64,000 nt of DNA, taken from Plectrocnemia conspersa. Its lineage: Eukaryota; Arthropoda; Insecta; Trichoptera; Polycentropodidae. The notes under the pieces were generated by a model that made no database searches, was not told the origin of the DNA, and saw nothing but the letters and a program-made list of their open reading frames with translations. Position numbers and translations under genes: made by a program. Where the stretch lies: contig VTFK01000333.1 of the NCBI GenBank assembly GCA_009617715.1, forward strand, positions 186,001 to 250,000, read 5' to 3'. This document shows, one piece after another, positions 11,121-24,655 of this stretch. The number at the start of each line of letters is the position of its first letter. The stretch's first letter is position 1.

Positions 11121-11975
11121 TAAATATAATTAATTAAAATGAATTAAGAATGAGTAGAAATGTATTCCTGCTGAAGCTGGGTAATAAATCTGATTCATAT
11201 AAATATAAAAGAAAGTTAAATTAGGAATAAATTTACACTACTTTTTATAAATTGGCATTATAAAAGTTTCTCAAAAAAATATTTTAATGTTTATAATTTA
11301 TATAATTATTAGTGATAATTAAGGGTATTAATTAGACTGTCAAATTTGTAGTTTAAAAGCTCTTTCTTTATTCAAATGATCTTGTATTATATGCGTGGGT
11401 TGAATGCGAAAACGCCTTTCTAAAAAAAATGCATTTATAAAATAAGAACGTCATTTTAAAGACCTAGAGAAACTTGACAATACTTATGACTAAGATTAAT
11501 GAAACATATGTTTTTTATGTCGCGTTAAATTTATATAAAGTTTTATTCAATAATACAAATCACATATTTGTCCGAAAAACTTAGAATTAAGTAATCTATC
11601 GTTTGTTATATTATTAAAAAATATTTTATAAAGCATATAAATTAAATTTTGCATTGATACATTATAATTACGCTTTTTCTAGGAGATAATTAATTTTATT
11701 TATCAAATCATATATTTACTATTAATTTATTTTTCACCTAGAAATTTAAGACAGTTTATTTTAGTGTATATTTAAAAATACATATTTAAAATATAGATAA
11801 ATATCCATAGTGTTACATAAATAAAATAAATGTAATTTGATACATAGTTAATATTATTATAAATGCTATTCATAATAAAAATGAATTTTTGAGTATTGTT
11901 TCAAAGTTAAGATCAGAACAAGTTTGATTTTTTGTGTATTATATTATATTAAAAAATATATTTTTCGGTGAGCAG
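11121..11975. other. AT-rich spacer
   Basis: Nothing recognisable; ends in an acceptor-like GGTGAGCAG. Confidence 0.35.
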
Positions 11976-12061
11976 GATCTACAATGGAGACGTCCGGCCA
12001 AGGACGAGCTTGGCTAATTGTGGCCAGTTGCAGTGCCGTCTTGCTGTGATTTGAGACAAAT
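11976..12061 (+). other. Exon-like GC-rich island with splice-site-like borders
   Basis: An 86-bp stretch near 50% GC in AT-rich surroundings. A T-rich tract and GAGCAG precede it, and AAAT|GTAAGT follows it, so both borders resemble splice sites of a plus-strand internal exon. It holds a 21-codon open frame (ATG 11984 to TGA 12049) whose product, METSGQGRAWLIVASCSAVL, resembles a hydrophobic leader. The other plus frames are also short. It could be a 5'-untranslated exon with an upstream ORF, a lncRNA exon, or a conserved element. I do not recognise a family. Confidence 0.35.
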
Positions 12062-12899
12062 GTAAGTGTTCTATTCTCTCTGCTTTATTTGTCGGCTATC
12101 GGTCGTGGCTCATAACTATTGCTAAAAAAATTAAATCACTCAGAACCGTGTCATAAAAATGATTTCTAATATATTTAAATATTTTAATATGCTTTCTTTC
12201 TCTCGTTAAGCATTTTAACACGATCTCTCTTGAAAAATGTCTTTTTGTTTACTAAGCGGTCGCAACAAAGTTGAAAATACCGTTCATAAAACTATATGTT
12301 TAAAAAGTGAAACAGTTTAATATATATTAGTGAGAAAAAATATTATCTTATAGTCTCCATTTTTTTCATTATATTTATATATACTGTATTTAAAATAGTT
12401 AGTGAGCATTTAGGATTATATTTTAATTAGCTAATGTAAAGTTGAAAGCTCTTTTTTAATTGAAAAGAATAAAATAGAAAGTTTAAACAATTTAATCATT
12501 ATTTTCTTTATAAATTTTTTTCACACACTTTTTGATTATCACTTGATTTTATTGAAATAAAAATGTGCATACTTTATAGGAAAAAATAAAAAGTATGTCA
12601 TTATTTTTTGTAAAAAAATCAATTAAAATCTTTTTATCTACAAATAATATTATTTCTGTTGACTTATTTACCGCTACTATTCACATTTTGTCGACTTTTA
12701 TGTAACATATTACCCAATGAACCGCTTAATAAATTCAGTTTTGAGATCAAGTGGAGGTTCTCCCTACAAGTAAATGACGTCTGCAATAATTTAAATAAAT
12801 ATATTTGAATTTAAGTGATAGTACAATTTCCAAATGGACGATGTCATGCGGATAGGTGAAACTTCACCTGATGTTTGCTTAGTTTTCTCAGTTAAACTC
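12062..12899. other. AT-rich spacer
   Basis: Nothing recognisable; mild GC increase at 12720-12900. Confidence 0.35.
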
Positions 12900-13100
12900 G
12901 TTCTTAACTGTGACGTATCATGGTCAAGAATAACAATTTATGGTCAATACCATAGTCGTGCACATGTAACGCAAAAGATTTAGGTTCATATCCCGTGGCA
13001 ACCGCGGATTTACATTTAGAACTAATTGTTGGACTCGTGATATGCTTTTGGAGACCTTGGAGTAGGTTTGGAAATGTATGTTTCAAACAAACACTTGCCT
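12900..13100 (+). repeat. Possible tRNA-derived SINE relic
   Basis: GGTTCATATCC at 12983-12993 differs from the pol III B box at two positions. The preceding ACATGTAACGCAAAAGATTT resembles the anticodon and variable-arm region of insect tRNA-derived SINEs. No clean A box or full cloverleaf is present. The sequence after it is GC-elevated and has no poly(A) tail I can recognise. Confidence 0.35.
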
Positions 13101-13714
13101 TTTATCGCCGTTGTTGCGACAATGAAATCTCTCTATGTTACTGGCTGTACCATACATGCTAACACAATTTAATTTATTTGAAATAAACAATTAAAATTAA
13201 TTAATTATACTAAATTAATGTCATAATAATATAATCTGGGTTAAATGCGATTTAAATTTATGATATATCATAAATAAAGCATGTTTTTAGAGCTACAGCA
13301 TGTGACAACTATATCTGATACATATTTCGACATGTCAGTAGCATATATAAATATATTTATGACCATTTCGAGTTAATTGGTATTTGTCAAATACTTTATC
13401 GTGATTTTTTGAACACTCTGTTCTTCTTAAAAATACATATCCTTAAAATATCAGTTGATAATTAATATAACTTATGTTATTGTCATTGAGTTTGTTTAAA
13501 ATGCACGATTTTATTTATTTTGTTATAATATATAGTATGTCATTTAATAATAAATATCTCAAGCAAGTAATAAATTGTAATATAACACAATTTCCTCGAA
13601 ATGTAAAAGAAATATGTTACAAATATTTTAATTAATGTTTTCATTTGCAAAATGTGTATATGCAATTATAATTTTAATTACTCTTGTTGCTTAATGTTTT
13701 CGTTGGAAAATTTA
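13101..13714. other. AT-rich spacer with a 20-bp palindrome
   Basis: The only distinct item is a perfect palindrome at 13256-13275 (ATTTATGATATATCATAAAT). The rest shows nothing. Confidence 0.4.
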
Positions 13715-13860
13715 AATGTGGAAGGAACGTGAAGGTTCTGTGGATGTTGTGTCAGAGATATTTCGGTTTAAGACTTCTTACCGGTGACATAATTAACCGA
13801 CCAAGGAGCGATAATCTCGCGAAGGTTAGAGTGATTAACGATTAACCTTTGATTGATTGA
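13715..13860. promoter_or_regulatory. GC-elevated non-coding island
   Basis: A short block of balanced composition between AT-rich flanks. It contains repeated GATTAAC/GTTAAT-type homeodomain-like motifs near 13785-13850. There is no open frame. Enhancer-like by inference only. Confidence 0.22.
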
Positions 13861-14579
13861 GATAAATTTAATACAAATTAACACAGTGTATTAGAACATT
13901 TGAAAAAATCATGTTACATAATATTGATGATAATATAAAATTTACAGTCGTGTTTGTTTATTAGTAAAACGTCTAATTTTATTATGTAACCATTCAGAAT
14001 TGTTAATAAACTGTATGTATCAATTAATTAAAAACATCAATCTCATATAGCAGTAAACATTTTAAGTATTTAATAAGCAAATTAGATTGGTAACTGACCT
14101 ATACATTAATTTAATCAAAGGCTTAACAATGAACTAAGCAACTAAATATTGTTTAATTTTTCTTTGTTATGTTGGATTTAATAAGCATATACTAATGATT
14201 TCCTTATAACAATTTGACCTGATTTTTTTTTATAAATTTAACGTAGGAAGTTTGTTATAAAAGTAAACCATATATTGCTAACATTGTTATATTATTTAAT
14301 ATAATTAAAAAATAATTATTTTATTTAACAATAGTTAATTTAATTAAAGCATTTTTTTTCATACCTTTAACTTACTATAACTTCAACTTTGATAAAGTAA
14401 ATATATACTGCTTTCAATCTAAATATTATTAATCAATAGCAATTATTTTTTTATAAATAATTTAAAATCATTATTAAAATTAAATAATATTTGCAATTAA
14501 AGATATATGTACATACTGCTGTTCTTAATTATTTTTATGTAATATAATAAAATTTGAAACATAACTTTTATATACCAAA
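13861..14579. other. AT-rich spacer
   Basis: Nothing recognisable. Confidence 0.35.
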
Positions 14580-15000
14580 TTCAGTGTAATAAAATTCCCG
14601 CTTTAATTTTATGATATAATACACGTGTCATTGTGAAATAACAGGACGGCTCGCTAGAAATGGCGTGTGAATTAATTGAAATAATCACGTATTATATATA
14701 AAATGATAAATCTCTCGCCCTTCCTAGTGGATGTTTTTAAATTGAAATTAATGACAACCCCAAGGCAGTCAGTCCTTCTTTTGGACGGTCCTGTATCTCT
14801 GCGCTCATTATTTTGCGATTAGATTCAATTTTCAACGCCCAGCCTAATCGAGTTAAGTTTTACCCGGATTAGTTACATTTTAACTGTTGGTTACGAAACT
14901 ATCTTCGTTGTTTTGCTAATTAATCAAGAATTCAAATGCCGTGCGTAGCTGTGGTATACCATTGCAAAATCACGGATAAAATCGATTTTCACAATTGCGT
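14580..15000. promoter_or_regulatory. GC-elevated non-coding island with CACGTG
   Basis: Contains a CACGTG E-box at 14622-14627, several TTAATT homeodomain-type cores and a GC-richer stretch at 14755-14860. No frame is open over a useful length. Candidate conserved regulatory element. Confidence 0.25.
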
Positions 15001-16784
15001 AAAATTATTTTTCTTTATTATTTATTTATTTTATATAATAAGTTTTATATGTTGTTTATACATATGTACATATATTTAAGTAGGGCAATAAATTTTATTT
15101 TTAATAGAAACGCTATAGTGCAACAAATTATAAGTTTAGAAATCAGTTTTGAATATACAACTTTAAAGTATTATTCTTTAAACATATATATTAGAAATTG
15201 CTGAATGGTTTATTTTTTAATTGAAAAGTAACTTACTTATTTTAAAATAAACCGTAAAATAAACCAAATAAATATTTTTTTAATATTATATTTTAATTAA
15301 GCATTTTACAGAGCCATTTAAATAGTTTAGATAATTATTTTTTATTTAATATTATTAAAAAAATATTAAAAGAATAATACAAAAATAAAACTCTAGATTG
15401 AATTAAAAGAGCTCAAATATATTTTTACAAATACAAGATGCAATTTAGAAATAAAATAGAGTTGTAATTCATTATTATTTTTATATTTTTTTTAATAAAA
15501 AAAGAAAAATTATTAAAAAATGATATTGCATATATTAAAACCTTATACAGCATTATATAAAAAGTATTTTCCATGTTTAAAATTATTGTACATTATAATT
15601 TTATTTACGACTTTTTTCATTATTACAAAAAATTATTAACAATTTATATTTTTACGTTTTTTTTTTAATAAATCAAAATATCAAAATACAAAATTATATT
15701 ATTATGCAATTTATACAATCATAGTATATTTCAATGATACATCAATTCTTACGTGTTTTGTCAAAGCATAGTTATTGATAAAAAACATTTTCATTGGTAA
15801 TATCAAATTAAAAATCTATGATGCCTAATAAATCAATACTGTAATTTTTAAAAGCATAGTATTACTTTAAATGTTTTTTAAACTAAATTTATTATTATTT
15901 TCATGATCTTATTAGTAAATTTCATGATATAAAAATAACTTCGATGGTTTTAAAGCACCGCGATTTTACATGTATATAAGTTTTTTGAATCTTTAAAGCA
16001 AAACTTTTTTTTAAATAATGCGTTTTTAGCTAAATAATACACAGCTGTAAAATAGATAAAATTTTTAATTTTACAAAAAAAATCTATATAAGTTTTATTT
16101 TACAAATAAATGTAAAAAAGTTGTTTTTTTAATACATTTTAAATATTCATTGAAATTGCACAGGTGACTTTTACAACTGATTTATATTTGATTAGTTGAT
16201 TTATTTATCTGCAATTATCACACTTAACAAGTTTCATACCAAAACATGTACATATTTCCGATTACAAAATTTACGTTTTAATGTATAATATATGTTAAAA
16301 TACGGCTAACTACATTTCTACGTATTTTATTAATGCCACATTTTAATTAATTCACATATATAACATCATAATTCATAAAAAAAAAATAAGAAACGATGTA
16401 ACATAAATTACGTTTTTAAAAAAAATAAAAAGCATTATTGACATAATTTATTGATTGGAACATTTAACGCGTGTGTTACATGAGAAGTGATCGGCTCTAT
16501 TTGCTTTGTTAATTTTATTACGTGCTAACTAATAAAAGCATAACAATCATTATAATAACAGCGAAGGGCAACGTTGCGTAAAAATAGGTATTATTATTTT
16601 TTTGCAAGGAAGCATGCAAAAATAAATTTAACTTCCTGAATATCGCGTGTTATATTAAAATGTGCAACAATACGCATACTATTTATGATGTGTCAATCAA
16701 TCAATAACTTATGTATATATATATATATAATAATTTACAATAAAATAAATAATAGTTTAGCTATGTTATGAACCGTATTTTATT
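15001..16784. other. AT-rich spacer with a (TA)n run
   Basis: Long A/T-dominated sequence; a short (TA)n lies at about 16712-16729. The open frame at 14995-15204 is a by-product of low GC. Confidence 0.4.
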
Positions 16785-17460
16785 GCCATCTTGCGGTTAG
16801 TCAATAAAGTATTATTTACTTTTAATAACTAGTTAGTTTTAATTTGTTTTATAATTATGTGTAAATATATATATTATTTTTTTAATTATTGTAGCATCGT
16901 CGTTAATGTTTGCTTTAGAGCTTTTAAGCTTAGACTTTAATACCAGCAGCTACCACGCCTCATACCTTTAAAAGCAATCTGTCAGAATCGGGACGAACGT
17001 GTGTCGAAATTGAATTTGTAAATTGATTTTAAAGTAATTATAGTAAGGTAGCAGCCTCTTAATTTGCCTCTGAAAAATATAAATAAATTATTTTATATAT
17101 TTCGAAGCATTGACATCTCAATTTTTTTATCCACGATCTCAGCGGGTTATTCTCTATCATCATATATCAAACGTTAACAAATGATAACAATGATACCGTT
17201 AATGATCGCTCACATTGTGTCTGTCTGACCCACAATGTGTAATCTAATTATGGAATAATAGGAGAAACAGTAGTGGGCGGATTCCGCTGAGCTTCTTCAG
17301 TGTCTATTAAACCGCGGCTTCCTGTGAAGCTTTTATGAGCTTTTTTAATAATGTTTTATACAAAAAAAAGATAATAGGCGTGTCGGATCGAAATTATCAC
17401 GCGGTTTAAGCACTAATTTTGCGAGGGATGTGTATTCGTGTATAATATTTAATAATATGG
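16785..17460. promoter_or_regulatory. Island with GCCATCTT and paired Sox-like sites
   Basis: GCCATCTT (Pho/YY1-type core) at 16785-16792. Within the GC-elevated part, CACATTGTG at 17211-17219 and CACAATGTG at 17231-17239 form an exact inverted pair 11 bases apart. HMG-box Sox proteins bind such ACAAT cores. No open frame. Regulatory role is inferred. Confidence 0.3.
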
Positions 17461-19785
17461 GGAAAGGTAAATTTATTTATCTATATATTTTAATATATTA
17501 TTATTTTGAATAGTATTTTTTTAACGCTTTTTTGCCACAAATATATAATGCTGATTTTTACTGTACAGTATTTCACTATTTTTATTTGATATTTAGTTTG
17601 AAAATATGTTTTTAATACTTAAATAAAAAAAAATATAATATTAAAACGAATATTTTACTCTTCATAAATTATATGTTTAATAAAAATAGGTTCTTTTAAT
17701 ATTTTTTTACTAAATACACGTGTTTTAAATTCATGACTTAAATTGCTTATTATAAATAATAAGTAAAAATTTAGATTGTGTACTTTTGATTATTAACATA
17801 TATTACTTATTTTAAAAAGTATATAATTATTTTAAAAAAAAAAATTATACAAAAAATGATTTTTACTGAATAATGTATTATATGAATCTTAACTAGCTAT
17901 CAATTTATTTTCTTAGATATATATTATATTTAAAGTCGATTTTTCAGATATACATATATTTATAGTAGAATTTTTAATAAATGTTTATATTTCTCTAATA
18001 TATAAATATAATATGCATTAAAAAAAATCTACTATACTAACAATAGTTTAGCAAATTTTTAACTTGTTCCCAATCTAATATTTTAATTAAATTGAAAAGT
18101 TTTTTTGTATTTAAATGTAATTAAATTGAAGTTTAATACTTGGTCGTAAAAATATAAACAACTATAGCTTTATATATAATATACTTAACTTCTTAAATTC
18201 AATAGGTAATAAATAATTAGTCAAAAATAACACATAATGAATTTATCTAACATTATCATAAGCCATAATAATATTATAATTCCTAATGTGTTTTTTTAAT
18301 TACCATCATTCGAAATATTATGAGAAACTCTATGGTTACTTATATAAAATAAATTATTATATATAATACATGCATTATTTTCCTGGGGTTCAACTCGATT
18401 TCAGTTATTTCTTATAGGGCTAAATTATATAAATTTAATTGATTGCTCTGTTATTCGTTTTTTTTTGTACTTTATAATATTTTTAATATTAGAAGTAGTT
18501 TTATTTGTGTATTGTAGATATTATTTTTGAAGGAATAGACTTCTTAAGCATTTATCTAATTAATTTATGATTATTTTTTTATAAATTAATTATGGTATTT
18601 ATATTTATATGACGTAAGTTTTCAAAGTAACTTTTTTTGACTGAAATTGTTCTTAAGTACAATTTTTAAAATGTGCGTAATAAGTAAAATATTATTTGCA
18701 ATAATAAATCCCATAAATAATTTAATTAGTGGTTGAATTTCACTTTGTCTGCTTTAATTTATTATTGCAACATATCATAGGAAATAACTAAATCCAATCA
18801 TATATTATACTATAGATTATAAATACTTTTATAAGAGTATTTTGAACTTTAAAGGAAATATGAAACAATCAGTGAGATTTTGGTAAAAATAATTATTTTT
18901 TAAAAATAACATATTACCAAAATCTTTACAGATATCTTAAAAAAATATGTCAAACTTTAAATAATTTATTAAATTAAAGTCATAGTTTTTAAGGTAAAGT
19001 ACTTATTATAATATATTGTTTTATAATTATATTTATATTTTAAAAACTTAAGGCAAAAACAGGAGATTAGAGTCATAAATAGCAATATTTACTATAAAAA
19101 TAATCTATACAAATGTTTAGTGTATTACAAAAATAAAATTTTGATAAAAAATATGTGGTGATTTCCGTAGTGATTTTTATAGCAAAAAATAATTATTCTA
19201 CTTAAAAAATGTATTATTATAATTTATGGATTATAGCTATGTTTCATTTTAAATAAATATCAACAAATATTAATAATAATATTTAAGTATTTTTAAGGGG
19301 TTTCACATTATTAAATTTATTTTTCTAAAAAATATTGTAACAACGTTTTAAACTAAACAGTAAAACATGTAGCATTAAAAATGTTTTTATCTTCTTTGAT
19401 TCAATATGTAATATTAAAATAATAAAAGTATTGTATTCATTATAAAGTTAAATATGACCATTATTGAACATTTAAATAATTAAACTAAAACATTTACTTA
19501 TTCAATTTAAATTAAGGTTATGTAGTAAATATTTTATAATTATATTGTAGGTATACAAAAATACATTAAGAAAATCATTCTAATTTTTTTCATTAATTAT
19601 AACTGAAAAATGCATAAAGTTGTAAAAAAACTAATTGCAAAAATAAAATATTTGCTATCGCTGTATTAATATTTTTTATATTTATGTAAAATAGATACTA
19701 TGGGATTTTTTGTAACAATTTTTTTCTTAACAATTTATTGTTTAATTAAAATGTAGAATTATTAATTTTGCTCAAACAAGATAAT
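17461..19785. other. AT-rich spacer with one hairpin
   Basis: Arms 18875-18886 and 18914-18925 (AGATTTTGGTAA and its complement) form a 12-bp hairpin. Otherwise nothing recognisable. Confidence 0.4.
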
Positions 19786-20077
19786 ATAATTTAAATATAT
19801 GTAATTAAAAATATTGTTAGCAGATTCTTTCTAATACGTTCTATTACATTATAATTTTTTTTTACTTTAAAAAAAAAAAAAATTTATCAAAACAATAAAC
19901 AAACAGTTAAAAAAAACCCTTTGAATACAACATAATTAAAATATATGTAACTAAAAATATTGTTAGCAGATTCTTTCTAATACGTTCTATTACATTAAAA
20001 AAATTTTTTACTTTAAACAAAAAAATAATTTATCAAAACAATAAACAAACAGTTAAAAAAACCCCTTTGAATACAAC
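19786..20077. repeat. Tandem duplication, unit 146 bp
   Basis: Two highly similar direct copies, 19786-19931 and 19932-20077. Each contains TTGTTAGCAGATTCTTTCTA and ends CCTTTGAATACAAC. The differences are mainly in A/T run lengths, so this copy event looks recent compared with the other duplications here. Confidence 0.85.
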
Positions 20078-20759
20078 TTTCGTATAAAATACAGAAAATA
20101 TAAATTCTAGTACCTATTTTATACAATATGATTTAAAAACTTAAATGGCAAATTAAAATATTGTGATTTTGAAAACAACTGTTTTATAAAAGAAAAAAAG
20201 TAACTGATATACTAAACTATATATTTTTTTTAGTATTATAATAAAAAAATATTAATTTGTAAAATATTGAGCTTGTTATTTTAATACAAACATATGTAAT
20301 ATTTTAAAGAAGAAACAGTTACTTAGCTATTAATAAGTTTATTTAGATAATAAATAGGGTAATAAAATAAATTAATATTATGCGATTGAGAGAGTTTTGC
20401 ATTTTTTGTGTAATAAAATCGACGACATCAAATGCGATTTTTTATGGAAAAACAATAAAATTAGTTATTCAGAATTTTTTCATTCTTAATCAAATAAAAT
20501 TCTTTGTATTGTGCTAAAAATATCTATGTATCTAATACACTTTAATTATTACAGTTAAGGAAAAATATTTATAATGTTTTATTTAAGTATTTATATACTT
20601 TAAGATAAGGTTTATATTTAACTTTTAGCTTTAAACGTTAATTAAATAGTATTATTTGTATTTTTTTAATAATCGATTATATCATATTGTCTTTAATTAT
20701 AGTTTTTTTCAATTTTCCTTATATAGTAATCCTACCTTAATTAAATTAATTACTTTTAA
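20078..20759. other. AT-rich spacer
   Basis: Nothing recognisable. Confidence 0.35.
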
Positions 20760-21920
20760 AATCACATGGCCCGCCGTACACTTAATTGACAACTTATATA
20801 CATTTTAATACACGCGCGTACACCAAAGTGTACCAAATTAACGTCCAATTACGTCGTACAAGTATTTTCGTCATTGAATTCGCGTTCCACACTACGTTAG
20901 TTAATTAATGTACCCGAGCTTTCTGATAGACATTCAGTAGTTGGCAGGTAACATCTCGGATGGCCCTTTCCTACCCTTACGACGCTTTTAATTATCATCT
21001 CGTTAGTGATTAATTAAAAATGAAACTTTGTCGGCGCCGCTGTCCGTCAGTCAATCAAATAATATCAGAGATTCGCAACATTTTTTCAAATACATGGACA
21101 TTGTGTGCTAATAAAAATAACGCAATACTTCGACATATAAAAATAATAATAATGACCTGGAACTCCAAATTAAACTAGAACAACAGGTAGTAAAACAACA
21201 AGTTTCGAACCAGACCCTTATCAAATAGGATTACTTTGGCGGCGATGAAAGTATTAGGTCTACTTAATAATAGACCCTAGCCGCATTTTCATAATCTATT
21301 TTCGAAGTACAAAATTTTATTTTTTACTTAATCGCCGACCCCTGGATGGATAGATTTAAAATGATAGAGGCTACATATTAAATTAGAAATTATGAAGGCA
21401 ATTTGCAACCCTTCCGACGTTAATAGTTATTTATATATATAGATGCAAAAATATTTATTAATTATTTTCTTGCCAATCGCCCTTTGGTGTATAATTTCTA
21501 TCATTTCGTTTTAGGCCGTGTTATTAACGCACAGAAATTTCACGTAATAAATCTATTCGGCGCTAATTGAGGCTATAAAAATACTATGGAATTAATAGAC
21601 AAACGCAATGGACAATTACAGCGATGCTAGTGTGAAATTTTAAATATAAGATTCCAATTTAATTTATGTTCCAGTGGTTTTCATTTTTTTTTTTTTTAGA
21701 TAAACATGTTTGCGACGCGTGCTCGACATACGTCTTTATTAAATTCTACGCCATTATGTATGCATGTGCGAATTTGAATAATTTTCTACCGAAAAAAATC
21801 CTTAAGGCTGTAATATAACGTTATTTTACTTAACCAATCGAAGCTCTTCTTTTGGCAGCTGCGCATTTTCATTTCCGGAACGAAAAGATTTCAACGCGCG
21901 CCTAAGCCACAAACCCATTG
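20760..21920. promoter_or_regulatory. Cluster of GC-elevated non-coding islands
   Basis: Three blocks (20760-21060, 21190-21420 and 21480-21920) are GC-richer than their flanks and lack useful frames. They are dense in ATTAAT/TTAATT cores, and a CAGCTG lies near 21860. A GGTTCGAAAC on the minus strand near 21200 is B-box-like but has no tRNA context. Candidate enhancer cluster. Confidence 0.27.
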
Positions 21921-23689
21921 TTAATGTCGGTTTATTAATCTCAATTAAAATATACATATAGAAAATCAATATATTTATAAACAATTATACTTAATACTTT
22001 GTTATATTTGATAGGCTAAATATAGTAATAAGCTGATTTTAAATATATTTAAGAGTTTTATTAAAAAATGATGCTGTTTAATATATAATGTTTCACGCCT
22101 ACAAAAATTTCAATTAGAATAAAATTTAATTAAATTAAAATAAAATTTAACAGCAAGCTTTTTACTATAAATAAAATATTAAAAATACGCTTTAATTTTA
22201 AAAAAAAAAATTATAATTTCTTTAATAGTATTTCAAAAAAATTATTACAAATAATTTTTTTTTAAATTTAATCAATTAATACAATTTTGTAATAAATAAG
22301 CATATATTTTAAAGCCTATGCCCCATATCAATTTTGCAGCTAGTTATTACATTTACTTACAAAATAAATAATAATTTTAATAATATAAGTAAATATTTTT
22401 TGTAAATCGTCACTGCCATTTGTAAAAAAATTAGCTAAAATTTTATTTTTTAAATATTTACTCTATGAATGAATATATATAAATGAATTATGAATTGCAT
22501 TTATTATTTATTAAACGTATATTTTAATAAAATAATATATGTACGTGATATAAATTTTTAATTTAAAAAAAAAAGTACAATTTGACTATTTATTTTCATG
22601 TGACATATATTTACGATTAATTTATAAAAATATGTGATAAATATATAATTTAAGTGAGAATAATTTTGATTAGATTTTATTGTCACAAAGATTTATAAAT
22701 CTGATATTTACGTAAAATTTCGCTAATAGCAAAACTAATATTACTTTTTTCATTAATGTACAAAATTTTGCTTAAAATGGTAAATTTTTTTTATTATTAA
22801 AAAAATAATTACTAATAATATACACAAAAATATATAGAAATTACATACAATATTTCATACAATATTATAAATGTTATTTACAATTAAAATAGTTTTGCTA
22901 ATGTCCCTATGATTGATTAATAGCGGCATTAACAGCTATATTTAACTATCATGTAGTCACCGATTATTTATAAAAAAATCTAGATATTAATAATGTTTTT
23001 AACCGTTTGATGTGAAAGTATCTTAAATATTGTTTTACAATGGTAATAAACATAATAATCCAGCCAATAACCTGAAATATTTTAACTTAAATATTAGATC
23101 GTTATAACATAACAAAAAATATTTTCTCTTACATCTTACATTATTTTACATGTATTTAGCTCAAACTTTTAAAGCATATAATCTAGTTTAATTATTTTAA
23201 GTAGCTTAACTAAGTTTACCTTTAATTCACAACATTATTTTATGAGAGAAATATAAATATTAAGTGTTAAAAACTGTTTTTAATTTTTATTTGTAAAGAA
23301 AAAGTTGTTGGAAACCTGTGTGTGTGTTTTTTCTCTGACTAACTAATTATAGCTAGAATATAATCTACCTATTTATTTGAACTATTATTAGAGTAAATTT
23401 TTAAATCTTTATATATAAAATATAGTGCAAAAACAATTCTCACAGAAGTATATAACTAACCAATTAATTTATTTATGTAATAAAACATGATTTAGAAAAT
23501 TTAAGATCATTGAACAATATAAATAATCTTTGAATGTGCTTAAGAGTTTAAGTTCAACATGTGTTTTGATATGTGGAACGCCTATAAATAAACCATTCAA
23601 AATAATGTAAGAAATATTTATATATTTATATTGAATATGAATAAAAAATAGTTCCCAATCGACTAATTAGTGTTAAATATATTAAATTT
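21921..23689. other. AT-rich spacer
   Basis: Nothing recognisable apart from a short (TG)n at about 23319-23329. Confidence 0.4.
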
Positions 23690-24480
23690 TATTGTGGCGT
23701 ATTTTTTTGCAGTAGAAGCTTTCAATCAATATCTGATATAGTCTGCGGCGTTAATATTCATAACCAGAAATTTGAAATTTTAATAGTTGAATTCCTCAAA
23801 AGTTATTCAATATATAAACCGGCATGGATGCCTTTAAAAAAAATGTTTCGATCCATTTTCGCTTTGCATTTAACCGACCGCTAATTGCCAAACGTTCTGT
23901 TCCAAGCGCGATCTTATTGAAATGCAAATATCACCAAGTATAAAATTATGCCGTTTAACTGATGATTTATAGCGTTTCTTCTTTTAGTTCAGTTTATTGC
24001 TGATTTAAATTTAACGATCACTAAAGAGTTAACTGCTTCATTATTTTAACATGAATTATTCTCAACGCACGTGTAGTTTTTTTGCTATGAATATTAAATA
24101 AATTATTATCATAAAAATATATGTAAAATGCAACTCGTTTAACACCTAGAAACGTAAATTTTAACATCAACAATAACCAAAGGGGCAACCAAAAATTTAT
24201 ATATAAACATTGTTATTGTGAAACGAATTTATTTTTAGGTGTAAAAACGTTTCGTCCGAGAGATTTTGAATAAAACCCTTCAATTAATTTCACCCTTCCG
24301 CTTGCCCTTTGATTGGCCGGCTACTTTTCCACCTGTCCCTTTGTACCCTCAAATATGACCCACCACCAAATGAGCAATGCATATTATATGGATCGTCCGA
24401 AGGGTGAAAATTGATCGGAATGACTATTATATCATACGTTCTAACCATCCAAGATTCATTCATGTGTGAGATATATATTT
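23690..24480. promoter_or_regulatory. Two GC-elevated islands, one with a spaced inverted repeat
   Basis: Blocks at 23690-24000 and 24240-24480. In the second, a CAATTAATTTCACCCTTCCG-like stretch near 24279-24300 is mirrored by GAAGGGTGAAAATTGATCGG near 24400-24419, an imperfect inverted repeat about 100 bp apart. It could mark ends of a small element or paired binding sites. No credible coding frame. Confidence 0.27.
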
Positions 24481-24655
24481 TTTTCAACCTACCTTATAAT
24501 TTATATTATATACAATATTATTTTATTAATATTTAAAATTAGCATACATTTTCGGTAACGTTCGGTAAACACCAGTTCGATAGATTTTCATGATAATGTT
24601 TAACGTCTCAATTTGCCAAATCGTTGCACTCTTATCTGAAAGTTATCTGTAGTAG
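24481..24655. other. AT-rich spacer
   Basis: Nothing recognisable. Confidence 0.35.

Noticed and set aside
21190..21250. GGTTCGAAAC on the minus strand as a tRNA B box
   Set aside because: No A box at a suitable distance and no cloverleaf pairing.
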